Both the position numbers and the translations under genes were made by a program. A DNA stretch of 64,000 nt, taken from the NCBI RefSeq assembly GCF_001580545.1, contig NZ_LRBG01000037.1, positions 434,001 to 498,000 of the forward strand, written 5' to 3'. Position 1 is the first letter of the stretch. Each line of letters begins with the position of its first letter. Positions 43,244-52,654 of this stretch are shown piece after piece. The DNA is from Paraburkholderia monticola (lineage in GTDB: Bacteria > Pseudomonadota > Gammaproteobacteria > Burkholderiales > Burkholderiaceae). The notes below the pieces were generated by a model that saw only the letters and a program-made list of their open reading frames with translations, was not told where the DNA came from and did no database searches.

Positions 43244-44398
43244 ATGAAGAAGAAGCTTATTGCTGTGTCTGTGATGGCAGCTGCGACGACGGTGGCCCAT
43301 GCGCAGAGCAGCGTCACGCTGTACGGCCGTATCGACAACGGCATCCAGTATGAAACGGGCATCCCGGGCGGCCACGCTTGGGCAGCTCAAAGCGGCAACT
43401 GGGGTTGCTCGTGGTTCGGCCTGCAAGGCGCCGAAGATATCGGCGGCGGCACGAAGACGGTCTTCCAGCTCGAAGGCCAGTTGAACACGATGACCGGCGC
43501 ATCGGCAGGCAATCTGTTCGGCCGCCACGCAACGGTGGGCTTGACGAACGACCACTGGGGCTTGTTCAAGGTGGGTAACCTCGGCGCCGGCGAACTGTCG
43601 CAGGACAGCTGGGGCACCGACCCGCAGTTGATGCAGCGCTACGCAATCTCGACGCTGGTGCGCGGCCGTAACTGGGCAAGCACCAGCAACGGCGCGGAGT
43701 ACAACTCGCCGGTGCTGCTCGGCGGCCTCGTGCTGAAGGGCCAGTATTCGCTGACCAACAGCACGAGCTGGAACCAGGCGCCTGTCAACTCGGCGGGCGT
43801 GCCGACCGGTCAAGGTCGTACGAACGCGGTTGAAGGCGTGTACACGTGGGGCAGCGGCGACTTCCGCGTGATTTACGACGAAGTGCGTGGCGCCAACGGC
43901 ACGTTCAACAACGTCTACTCGGCTTCGCGCTCGATTCTCGCTGGCGGCACCTACGTGTTCGGCCCGGTCAAGCTGTACGCGGGCTACCAGCACCTGAGCG
44001 CACCTGACGCGACCAACGCGAGCGTGGGCGTATCCGATGCATCGCAGCCGCTCGGCGTGAGCGCACCGACCAGCGTGAACCACACATGGTTCGGCGCGGC
44101 ATGGCAGGTCACCGCACCGACGGCGCTGACGGCAGCGGTCTATCACGCGAACGCGAACAACGGCAACGGCAACGCGACGATGTTCACGGTCGCTGGGACC
44201 TACGCGCTGTCGAAGCGCACGTTCCTGTACACGGAAGCCGGCTACGTGCACAACAGCTCGACGTCGAACCTGAACCTCGGCAACGGCCCGTACGGCAACA
44301 ACAACTTCAATCCGGTGACGGGTACGTCGTCGAACAGCAACCCGGATTACGGTCACAGCCAAACCGGCGTCTTCGCCGGGATCATGACCTCGTTCTGA
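43244..44398 (+). CDS. Outer membrane porin (Burkholderia OpcP/porin_4 type)
   Basis: A 384-residue Gram-negative trimeric porin. The 20-residue signal peptide ends VAHA. The mature start SSVTLYGRIDNGIQYE is the usual first strand of betaproteobacterial general porins, with KTVFQLEGQLN, GRHATVGLTNDHWGLFKVGN and the terminal Phe (MTSF) needed for outer membrane assembly. Codon use is that of a highly expressed gene. AGGATA precedes the ATG. In this setting, next to sugar importers and with a LacI-type operator upstream, it may admit xylo-oligosaccharides. A strong terminator follows. Confidence 0.93.
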   Translation: MKKKLIAVSVMAAATTVAHAQSSVTLYGRIDNGIQYETGIPGGHAWAAQSGNWGCSWFGLQGAEDIGGGTKTVFQLEGQLNTMTGASAGNLFGRHATVGLTNDHWGLFKVGNLGAGELSQDSWGTDPQLMQRYAISTLVRGRNWASTSNGAEYNSPVLLGGLVLKGQYSLTNSTSWNQAPVNSAGVPTGQGRTNAVEGVYTWGSGDFRVIYDEVRGANGTFNNVYSASRSILAGGTYVFGPVKLYAGYQHLSAPDATNASVGVSDASQPLGVSAPTSVNHTWFGAAWQVTAPTALTAAVYHANANNGNGNATMFTVAGTYALSKRTFLYTEAGYVHNSSTSNLNLGNGPYGNNNFNPVTGTSSNSNPDYGHSQTGVFAGIMTSF

Positions 44399-44471
44399 GT
44401 TGAGGTTGCCTGATCAGCAATCGCAGTGATCTCTTTGTTTCAAGGACTGTTTAATTCTCTTTCATAGAGAG

Positions 44472-44519
44472 GCCGGTGCGACGCCTCCTCCACCCTCGTC
44501 GCATCGGCTGCTTTTTCTT
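44472..44519 (+). terminator. Rho-independent terminator of the porin gene
   Basis: GCCGGTGCGACG (44472-44483) pairs with CGTCGCATCGGC (44497-44508) over 12 positions with one G-U, followed by TGCTTTTTCTTTTTC. Confidence 0.85.
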
Positions 44520-44565
44520 TTTCGAATTCATCACCGGATAGATCGCGCTTTTTTTCATTCATGTT

Positions 44566-44579
44566 TGAAAGCGCTTGCA
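44566..44579. promoter_or_regulatory. LacI-family operator upstream of lacI-type gene
   Basis: TGAAAGCGCTTGCA, one base off the perfect palindrome TGAAAGCGCTTTCA at 45717-45730. It lies 23 bases before the regulator ATG at 44602, consistent with autoregulation. Confidence 0.7.
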
Positions 44580-44601
44580 AAACAGGATTCAGGCACAAGT
44601 C

Positions 44602-45693
44602 ATGACCGACGACGGCTCCAACGACAAACCCGGCGCGCGCAAGGTACCGAAGGTACCGGTTGCGCCCAACGTGACGCTCGAAGCCATCGCGCGCGCAGCC
44701 GGTGTTTCTCCGAGCACCGTATCGCGGATCCTGAACGGTTCGGCGCGCGTGGTCCCGGCCAAGCAGCGGGCCGTGGAAGAGGCGATCGCGCGTTTCAACT
44801 ATCGGCCGAACGTGCTCGCGCGCGGTCTCGCGAGCGGCCGGACCGAAACGATCGGCGTACTGACGCAGGCGGTGTCGAGCCCGTTTTACGCGGAGTGGCT
44901 GCGCGGTATCGAAGAAGCGCTGTCCGTGCCGGGCTTCACACCGATCTTCGTCAGCAGCCGCTGGAACATCAACGAAGAAAAGGCGCGCCTCGAGCAGTTC
45001 ATCGCGCGGCGCGTCGACGGAATCATCCTGCTGCACGCGCAACTCGACGAGCCGACCTTGACCGATTACTCGCGACACGCGCCGATGCTCGTGCTTGGCC
45101 GCTCGGTGCAAAACAGCGCGACGCTCGCGGGCCTGCCGATCGACAACAAGCAGGGCGCGCGCGACGCGACCCGTCATCTGATCGAGCAGGGCCATCGCGA
45201 GATCGCGTTCATCGCCGGGCCGCCGACTCACGAGGATGCGATCGAGCGCCTCGACGGCTACCGGATCGCGCTCGAAGAAGCAGGCATCGGTTTCGATGCC
45301 GATCTCGTCGAGCAGGGCGACTACCTCGAAACGGGTGGCGTCGCCGCGATGGAGCGTCTGATGGTGCGCCATCCCTCGTTCAGCGCGGTGTTCTGCGCAA
45401 ACGATCAGACCGCCTACGGCGCGCGGCTCGCGATGTTCCGTCGCGGTGTGCGGGTGCCGGAGGACGTGTCGCTGGTCGGCTTCGACGATCTGCCGACTTC
45501 GTCGTACATGACGCCGCCTTTGACGACGGTCCGCCAGCCGACCTATGAGATCGGCCGTCTCGCTGCTCAAGGCATCGTGCAGATGATCCGCAAGCAGACG
45601 GTCGCCCTCAGTCCGATTCCGCTCACGCTGGTGACGCGCGAAACGACGCGGCGAATCGCGTCGCCGCTAAAGCGAGGGGATACGCGGACGTAA
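44602..45693 (+). CDS. LacI-family transcriptional regulator of the first sugar importer
   Basis: A 363-residue LacI/GalR regulator. After a 30-residue basic leader the helix-turn-helix and hinge helix read NVTLEAIARAAGVSPSTVSRILNG and RPNVLARGLASGRTETIGVLTQ. The periplasmic-binding-protein-like domain follows, with VFCANDQTAYGARLAMFRRGVRVPEDVSLVGFDDLP. The ATG at 44602 is used; the open frame reaches 44575, but that would place the start inside the operator. Matching palindromes before this gene and before the next operon show that it controls both, most likely released by a sugar from the importer. Confidence 0.92.
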   Translation: MTDDGSNDKPGARKVPKVPVAPNVTLEAIARAAGVSPSTVSRILNGSARVVPAKQRAVEEAIARFNYRPNVLARGLASGRTETIGVLTQAVSSPFYAEWLRGIEEALSVPGFTPIFVSSRWNINEEKARLEQFIARRVDGIILLHAQLDEPTLTDYSRHAPMLVLGRSVQNSATLAGLPIDNKQGARDATRHLIEQGHREIAFIAGPPTHEDAIERLDGYRIALEEAGIGFDADLVEQGDYLETGGVAAMERLMVRHPSFSAVFCANDQTAYGARLAMFRRGVRVPEDVSLVGFDDLPTSSYMTPPLTTVRQPTYEIGRLAAQGIVQMIRKQTVALSPIPLTLVTRETTRRIASPLKRGDTRT

Positions 45694-45716
45694 CGGACGT
45701 TTTTTGCGCAGTGGTC

Positions 45717-45730
45717 TGAAAGCGCTTTCA
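45717..45730. promoter_or_regulatory. LacI-family operator upstream of the first ABC operon
   Basis: TGAAAGCGCTTTCA is a perfect 14-bp palindrome of the classic LacI/GalR type, 129 bases before the substrate-binding protein gene and just downstream of the regulator that should bind it. Confidence 0.8.
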
Positions 45731-45858
45731 AACATGATCGAGCAGCACACGATCGAGCAGCAAGCAAAGCAGCAACAAAGACAACAGGGGAAGCAAGTCA
45801 GCAGCAAAAGGGTAGTCGTTCGAATGCAATTCAAACAGGATTCACAAGGAGACGAGTA

Positions 45859-47106
45859 ATGAAATTCCGTTTTTCAGGGCCTGCCGCCGCCGTTCTGCTC
45901 AGCCTGGCCGCAGTCGGCGCGCATGCCAACACGACGTTGACGGTCGCGGTCTTTCCGAAGCTGGATCAGGAAATCAAGGACGCGATTCCGGCGTGGAAGA
46001 AGTTGCATCCGGACGTCGACATCAAGGTGTCGTCGCTCGCGATTGGCGATCACCACAACGCGATGACCACCGCGCTCGCGACGAGCTCCGATCTGCCCGA
46101 CGTGATGGCGGTCGAGGTCGGCTTTATCGGCCGTTTCGCTGCGGGCGGCGGTCTCGAAGATCTGTCGAAGCCGCCGTACAGCGCGGGCCAGTACAAGAGC
46201 CAGTTCATCAACTACACGTTCGCGCAGGCGACCACGCAGGATGGCACGATCGTCGGCATGCCGGCCGATATTGGTCCCGGCACGCTGTTCTATCGCAAGG
46301 ACATTCTCGACAAGGCGGGCGTCACCGAAGCGGATCTGACGAAGTCGTGGGACTCGTATCTCGCGGCCGGCGTGAAGATCAAGAAGGCGACGGGCGCGTA
46401 CCTGATGGCCTCGTCGCGCGATATCGAAGACATCTACATTCGTGCTGACCTGAAGGAAGGCGACGGCGTCTACTTCGACAAGGCCGGCAACCCGGTCGTC
46501 ACGTCGCCGCGCTTCGTCAAGGCGTTCGAACTCGCAAAGAAGGCACGCGACCTCGGTCTCGACGCGAAGATCTCGCCGTGGACCAACGAATGGGCCGAGA
46601 GCTTCAAGCGCGGCACCGTCTCGACGCAGATGATGGGCGCGTGGCTCGGTGGCCACCTGTCGTCGTGGATTGCACCGGACACGAAGGGTCTGTGGCGCGC
46701 GACCAATCTGCCGAACAACGCGTACGCATCGTTCGGCGGCACGTTCTACGCGATTCCGGCGAAGGCGACGCAAAAGCCGATGTCATGGGAATTCATCAAG
46801 TTCCTGACGACGCGCCAGGACACGCAGCTCGCGTCGTTCCGTTCGATCGATGCATTCCCCGCACTGCTCGCCGCGCAGAACGATTCGTTCTTCGCGGAGC
46901 CGGTCGCGTTCCTCGGCAACGAGAAGGCGCGTCTGATCTGGCGTGATGCGGCCTCGCACATCCCGGCGATCCAGCGTAGCAAGTACGACCAGGTCGCCGA
47001 GGAAGCCGTGCACTCGGCGCTCGACAAGGTCGTCGACGACGGCGCGGACGTGCACACCGCGTTGCAGGAAGCGCAGGACCAGATCGCGCACCGGGTTCGT
47101 CGTTAA
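45859..47106 (+). CDS. Sugar ABC transporter substrate-binding protein (importer 1)
   Basis: A 415-residue periplasmic sugar-binding protein of the extracellular solute-binding family 1 (MalE-like). The signal peptide ends GAHA before NTTLTVAVFP. Typical stretches are FPKLDQEIKDAIPAWKKLHPDVDIKV, MPADIGPGTLFYRKDILDKAGV and SWEFIKFLTTRQDTQLASFRSIDAFPA. AAGGAG precedes the ATG. First gene of the operon SBP-permease-permease-GH1-ATPase. Two strong hairpins after it probably keep its message more abundant than the rest. The bound sugar is likely a beta-linked disaccharide, given the GH1 enzyme. Confidence 0.93.
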   Translation: MKFRFSGPAAAVLLSLAAVGAHANTTLTVAVFPKLDQEIKDAIPAWKKLHPDVDIKVSSLAIGDHHNAMTTALATSSDLPDVMAVEVGFIGRFAAGGGLEDLSKPPYSAGQYKSQFINYTFAQATTQDGTIVGMPADIGPGTLFYRKDILDKAGVTEADLTKSWDSYLAAGVKIKKATGAYLMASSRDIEDIYIRADLKEGDGVYFDKAGNPVVTSPRFVKAFELAKKARDLGLDAKISPWTNEWAESFKRGTVSTQMMGAWLGGHLSSWIAPDTKGLWRATNLPNNAYASFGGTFYAIPAKATQKPMSWEFIKFLTTRQDTQLASFRSIDAFPALLAAQNDSFFAEPVAFLGNEKARLIWRDAASHIPAIQRSKYDQVAEEAVHSALDKVVDDGADVHTALQEAQDQIAHRVRR

Positions 47107-47122
47107 GCGTCGTTGAGGGAAG

Positions 47123-47204
47123 GTCGCGGCACGCCCGGTGCCGCGACTGAAGTGTGTCGCAGTGTGCTGCAAACAGCGTGGCCGGTCACCGACCCCGGCC
47201 ACGC
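47123..47204 (+). promoter_or_regulatory. Two mRNA hairpins between SBP and permease genes
   Basis: GTCGCGGCAC/GTGCCGCGAC (47123-47147, perfect 10 bp) and GCGTGGCCGG/CCGGCCACGC (47176-47204, perfect 10 bp). Neither has a U-tract. Such structures after a binding-protein gene commonly protect its mRNA or reduce read-through. Confidence 0.6.
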
Positions 47205-47224
47205 CCGACTGGACGGAACTATTG

Positions 47225-48259
47225 ATGAACACTCCGCTGCCCACGACCGAACAGGCCGCCCGCGATACGCACGCGAGCGCCGCGTCGACCTCGATGCCGC
47301 CGCTCGCCGCTCCGCGCCATGCAACGCGGTTCGATCCGGTGAAGATCGCGCCGTACCTGTTTCTCGGTCCGTTTTTTCTGCTGTTCGCGCTGTTCATAGC
47401 GTTTCCGCTGCTGTTCTCGCTGTATCTGTCGTTCCAGAGCTGGGACGCGACGGCGGGACTCGCGAGCATGAAATGGGTGGGTCTGTCGAACTTCACGTTC
47501 ACGCTGACCGACCCGTGGTACTGGAAGTCGCTGTACAACACCGCGTCGATGGCGATCATGTCCGGTGTGCCGCAACATCTGGTGGCGCTGCCGCTCGCGT
47601 TCTTTCTGCAAACCGCGTTTCGCCGCTGGCGCAATTTCGTCGTGGGCCTGTATTTCCTGCCGTTCATCACGTCGAGCGTCGCGATCGCGCTGATCTTCTC
47701 GTCGCTGTATTCGACCGACTTCGGCATGATCAACCTCGCGATCGCCGAGCTCGGCAAGCTGCCCGGTCTGCACTGGATCGTGCCCGCGCATCCGACCGAG
47801 TGGCTGTATAACCCGAAGAACGTCAAGCCGGCCGTGTCGGTCGTGATCTTCTGGCGTTACGTCGGCTGGAACACGGTGCTGTATCTGTCGGCCCTGCAAA
47901 CGATTCCGAAGGACCTGTACGAGGCCGCGCGCATCGACGGTGCGAACGGCTGGCAACAGTTCACGCGCATCACGATTCCGCTCATCAAGCCGATGATTTT
48001 CTTCGCGGTCACGCTGTCGATCATCGGCGGGCTGCAGCTGTTCGAAGAGCCGTTCATCCTGCTGCCGAACGAAGGCATGGGCACCAGCCAGTCCGGTCTG
48101 ACGACGGCCGTCTACATGTATCGCACCGCATTCCACGACGGCGACTTCGGCACCGCGAGTTCGATCGCATGGCTGCTGTTCATCTCGATCGCCGCGCTGA
48201 TGTGGTTGAACACGCGCATCTTTCACCGCAGCGGCATGAACGAGGAGACACAGCGATGA
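47225..48259 (+). CDS. Sugar ABC transporter permease, MalF-type (importer 1)
   Basis: A 344-residue inner membrane permease. A hydrophilic N-terminus of about 40 residues precedes six membrane segments. The EAA loop that contacts the ATPase reads EAARIDGANGWQQFTRITIPLIKP. The ATG at 47225 is used because the upstream open frame covers the hairpins. Its stop overlaps the next permease start by 4 bases. It forms the translocation pore with the second permease. Confidence 0.92.
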   Translation: MNTPLPTTEQAARDTHASAASTSMPPLAAPRHATRFDPVKIAPYLFLGPFFLLFALFIAFPLLFSLYLSFQSWDATAGLASMKWVGLSNFTFTLTDPWYWKSLYNTASMAIMSGVPQHLVALPLAFFLQTAFRRWRNFVVGLYFLPFITSSVAIALIFSSLYSTDFGMINLAIAELGKLPGLHWIVPAHPTEWLYNPKNVKPAVSVVIFWRYVGWNTVLYLSALQTIPKDLYEAARIDGANGWQQFTRITIPLIKPMIFFAVTLSIIGGLQLFEEPFILLPNEGMGTSQSGLTTAVYMYRTAFHDGDFGTASSIAWLLFISIAALMWLNTRIFHRSGMNEETQR

Positions 48260-49086
48260 AATCGTCCAAGAACAAGGGCCGTTATATCGGCTATGCAGTC
48301 GTGCTGGCGGGCGCGCTGCTGATGTTCTCGCCGTTCTACTTCATGTTCGTGTTCGCGACGCACACGAGCTCGGAGATCTTCTCGATGCCGCCGCCGCTAT
48401 GGTTCGGCAGCGCGTTTCTCGACAACATGGCTTCGCTGATGCGGCACATTCCGTTCTGGCGCAATCTCGGCTGGAGCTTTTATACCGCCGCGATGCAAAC
48501 CGTGCTGACGCTGCTCGTCACGTCGATGGCGGGCTACGCGTTCGCGATGTACGAGTTCCGCTTCAAGAAGACGCTGTTCGCGGTCGCGCTGACCGCGATG
48601 CTGGTGCCCCCGTTTCTCAGCATGATTCCGACCTTCATGACGATGAACCTGCTCGGCTGGATCGATCAGCCGCGTGCGCTGTACGTGCCCGGCGCGGCCG
48701 CCGCGCTCGGCGTGTTCCTGATGCGCCAGTACGTCGCGGCGGCGATTCCGTCGGAGCTGATCGAGGCGGCGCGTATCGACGGCTGCGGCGAATTCCGCAT
48801 CTACTGGAGCATCGTGATGCCGCTCTTGGGACCGGCGCTGGGCACGCTGGGGCTGATCAGCTTCATTCAGGCGTGGAACAACTTTCTGTCGGCACTCGTC
48901 GTGCTGCGCTCGCCGTCGATGTACACGCTGCCGCTCGCGCTGCGCATTCTGCAAAGCCCGACCAACTCGGATTGGGGCGCGGTGATGGCGGGTTCCGCGG
49001 TCGCGGTGTTGCCGTTACTGGTGCTGTTCGCGTTCACTTCGCGGCGATTGATCGACGGTCTGACGACCGGCGCGGTCAAGGCCTGA
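48256..49086 (+). CDS. Sugar ABC transporter permease, MalG-type (importer 1)
   Basis: A 276-residue permease with six membrane segments and the EAA loop EAARIDGCGEFRIYWSIVMPLLGP. The ATG overlaps the preceding stop (ATGA), which fixes the start and indicates coupling. It ends 58 bases before the GH1 gene. Partner of the MalF-type permease. Confidence 0.93.
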   Translation: MKSSKNKGRYIGYAVVLAGALLMFSPFYFMFVFATHTSSEIFSMPPPLWFGSAFLDNMASLMRHIPFWRNLGWSFYTAAMQTVLTLLVTSMAGYAFAMYEFRFKKTLFAVALTAMLVPPFLSMIPTFMTMNLLGWIDQPRALYVPGAAAALGVFLMRQYVAAAIPSELIEAARIDGCGEFRIYWSIVMPLLGPALGTLGLISFIQAWNNFLSALVVLRSPSMYTLPLALRILQSPTNSDWGAVMAGSAVAVLPLLVLFAFTSRRLIDGLTTGAVKA

Positions 49087-49144
49087 GATTCCTTCTTTAA
49101 TTTTCACGCCCTCGCGGGCATGACCATTCAGGACAACATCATCT

Positions 49145-50482
49145 ATGTCGACGTATCGATTCAATGAAGACTTCGTCTGGGGCGTCGCCACCAGTTCCTA
49201 CCAGATCGAAGGCGCAGCGCATGAGGACGGCCGTGGCCCGTCGATCTGGGACGCGTTTTGCAACGTGCCGGGCAAGGTCGTGAACGGCGAGAACGGCGAC
49301 GTCGCGTGCGATCACTATCACCGCTTCGAGGAAGATCTCGATCTGATGGCCGAACTCGGCGTCAAGGCGTATCGCTTTTCGATCGCGTGGCCGCGCGTGC
49401 AGCCGACCGGCAGCGGTGCATTCAACGAGAAGGGTCTCGCGTTTTACGAGCGTCTGGTCGACGGTCTGCTCGAGCGCGACATCCAGCCGTTCGCGACGCT
49501 GTATCACTGGGATCTGCCGCTCGCGCTACAGCAACAGCAAAACGGCTGGGAAAGCCGCGACACCGCTTATCGCTTCGCAGACTATGCGCGCAAGATCGGC
49601 AGCGTGCTCGGCGACCGCGTGGCGTCGATCGCCACCCATAACGAGCCGTGGTGCACCGCGTGGCTCGGCAACGCAAATGGCTATTTCGCGCCGGGCAACG
49701 CCGATCTGAAGAAAGCGGCGCACGTCGCCCATCATCTGCTGCTGTCGCACGGTCTCGCCTTGCAGGCGTTGCGCGCCGACGGCGTGAAGGCGCCGCTCGG
49801 CATCGTGCTGAACCAGTCGCCCGCGCACGGCGCGACGGATTCGCCCGAAGACCAGGCCGCCGCGTCGCTCGAATACGCGAAGTTCGTGCGCTGGTACATG
49901 GACCCGCTGTTCAAGGGCGAATATCCGGCCGAAGCACTGGAGTGGTATGGCGCGAACGGTCCGCAAGAGGTGATCCAGAGTGGCGACTTCGATGTCATCA
50001 AGACACCGATGGACTTTCTCGGCATCAACTACTACACGCGAATCTTCGCGAGCGCATCGGGCGAGAAGCGTCCGCCGGGCGCGCTCGGCTTCACGGACAT
50101 GGATTGGGAAGTCTATCCGCAAGGCCTCACTGAATTGCTAACGCGGATCAACGCCGACTACAAGCTGCCGCCGATCTACATCACCGAGAACGGCTGCGCG
50201 GCGAAGGACGTGCTCGACAACGGCCGCGTGCACGACGCCGAGCGCGTGCGCTTCTACGACCTGCATCTCGCCGCGCTGTCGGACGCGGTGCAACAAGGCG
50301 TCGACGTGGCCGGCTATTTCGCATGGAGCCTGATGGACAACTTCGAATGGGCGTCGGGCTACGACAAGCGCTTCGGCATGGTCTACGTCGACTATGCGAG
50401 CCAGGATCGTACGCTGAAGGACAGCGCGCTCTGGTATCGCGACGTGATCGCGCAACACGCCGGCGTCGTGCTCGCGCGCTGA
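49145..50482 (+). CDS. GH1 beta-glycosidase (beta-glucosidase-like)
   Basis: A 445-residue glycoside hydrolase family 1 enzyme with no signal peptide, hence cytoplasmic. Motifs: FVWGVATSSYQIEGA, ATLYHWDLP, acid/base Glu167 in THNEP (most family members have T-F/L-NEP), nucleophile Glu348 in YITENG, and WSLMDNFEWASGYDKRFG forming the +1 site. It cleaves beta-linked disaccharides brought in by the surrounding importer, between whose permease and ATPase genes it lies. GH1 members cover beta-glucosides, galactosides and some xylosides, so cellobiose or a mixed hemicellulose disaccharide are candidates. Confidence 0.93.
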   Translation: MSTYRFNEDFVWGVATSSYQIEGAAHEDGRGPSIWDAFCNVPGKVVNGENGDVACDHYHRFEEDLDLMAELGVKAYRFSIAWPRVQPTGSGAFNEKGLAFYERLVDGLLERDIQPFATLYHWDLPLALQQQQNGWESRDTAYRFADYARKIGSVLGDRVASIATHNEPWCTAWLGNANGYFAPGNADLKKAAHVAHHLLLSHGLALQALRADGVKAPLGIVLNQSPAHGATDSPEDQAAASLEYAKFVRWYMDPLFKGEYPAEALEWYGANGPQEVIQSGDFDVIKTPMDFLGINYYTRIFASASGEKRPPGALGFTDMDWEVYPQGLTELLTRINADYKLPPIYITENGCAAKDVLDNGRVHDAERVRFYDLHLAALSDAVQQGVDVAGYFAWSLMDNFEWASGYDKRFGMVYVDYASQDRTLKDSALWYRDVIAQHAGVVLAR

Positions 50483-50593
50483 AGCGCGGGCACGGCAGCG
50501 GGCGCACCGAACCTCGCGTGGCGCGAAAGTAGTGGGGCAGTGGGATAGCGTCACGCGGGGTCTGTCAGCACAAGGATTGAGAAGGAGGCATCA

Positions 50594-51724
<1,131 letters not shown>

Positions 51725-51774
51725 CGGGCCGATGCCGACGAGCGAGCGACGGTGCACCGAGGACGGACAGCGCG

Positions 51775-52014
51775 ATGGAGAAGAACGTGGAGAAGGACGA
51801 TGCCGAGGCCGCGGCGAGCGGTCCGTCTGGGCGCCGGCACGCCGGGACGCCCGACGGGACGGCTGCCGCCGTTGAGCGCGAGCAAGCGGCGAACGAACGC
51901 GAATCGCGGCAGCGCGGCAGGCCGAAAAAGCCCCGCGAGTCGCTGCATGCGTGGATCGTGCATTTCGATCCGGAGCGTTCGTCGGGGCCACTTGCTTCGA
52001 GCGACGAAACGTGA
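51775..52014 (+). CDS. Small charged hypothetical protein
   Basis: A 79-codon frame from an ATG preceded by GAGGAC. The product is hydrophilic, Glu/Ala/Arg-rich at first, and contains RQRGRPKKPRESLHAWIVHFDPERS. The RGRPKK piece looks like an AT-hook or a basic linker. No family is recognised. It starts 51 bases after the importer 1 ATPase. It could be a real small gene at the operon end or chance coding in GC-rich DNA. Confidence 0.3.
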   Translation: MEKNVEKDDAEAAASGPSGRRHAGTPDGTAAAVEREQAANERESRQRGRPKKPRESLHAWIVHFDPERSSGPLASSDET

Positions 52015-52423
52015 TGCGAGCAGGGTCGACGTTAGCCGCGCCGCGCTTGAGCTTTCGTAGTGCTTTCGATGCGTTACAAATTCCTTCCGCCTTGCCAGGC
52101 TTGCTTTTCAGCGATTGCTGGGGTGCCTGGGGAGTAGTTTGGAGCTTAGGTAAACTCCGCATGGCGGTGACGGATATGCACCATTAACATCCGCTAACGT
52201 TAAGGGTAACGTTCCGAAAAGTTTGCGTCGATTCGAAAACCTAAAGCAACAGCGAACGTCGGGGACCCAAGACGCACCGCAAGTTCCTGGCAGTAAGTTG
52301 GGAAGCAACGACCGAGGCAAGGTTGAAAAAGAATATCAGGCCACGCATCGCAAGCGTCAGCAGGCGAGCGTGCAGGCCCGATACAAAAAATAACCGTTGA
52401 AATCTTGATGGGTGGAGAGAGTC
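52015..52423. other. Promoter-bearing intergenic region before the toxin-antitoxin pair
   Basis: About 410 bases. The first half carries a promoter/operator block (52149-52213) homologous to the one before the importer 2 operon. The remaining 210 bases up to the antitoxin show no gene; they may be a leader or the remnant of a lost gene. Confidence 0.55.
52149..52213 (+). promoter_or_regulatory. Duplicated pentose-type promoter/operator, copy 1
   Basis: A -10-like GGTAAACT at 52149 is followed exactly 36 bases later by a 29-bp operator block (52185-52213) made of TAACAT, TAACGTTA and TAACGTT half-sites. It matches copy 2 at 54270-54298 in 26 of 29 positions with identical spacing to the -10 element. 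Copy 2 drives importer 2; this copy points at the toxin-antitoxin genes. Confidence 0.65.
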
Positions 52424-52654
52424 ATGGAAAAGCGAGTATCTAAAGCCATTTTTAAATCCCGGGCCTGCGAGCTGTTCCGCCAGGTCGAGGCATTGGGCGA
52501 AACCGTCGTCGTTACCGATCGCGGACAACCTACCATCGAAATCCGGCCGTATCGCAGCAAGCAGGAGAATCCGCTCGAGCTGCTGCGCGCGTCGATTACG
52601 CATTTCAACCTCAAACACGCGTTGGAGCCGGTCACAGCCGAGCAGGAAGACTGA
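52424..52654 (+). CDS. Type II antitoxin, Phd/YefM-like
   Basis: A 76-residue protein with a Phd/YefM-type N-terminal DNA-binding fold (VSKAIFKSRACELFRQVEALGETVVVTDRGQPTIEIRPY) and a short acidic C-terminal tail that should wrap the toxin. The ATG at 52424 follows GGAGAGA; a start 12 bases earlier is possible. Its stop overlaps the toxin start by one base (TGATG), the usual coupling of antitoxin and toxin. It should neutralise the PIN toxin and repress the pair's own promoter. Confidence 0.88.
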   Translation: MEKRVSKAIFKSRACELFRQVEALGETVVVTDRGQPTIEIRPYRSKQENPLELLRASITHFNLKHALEPVTAEQED

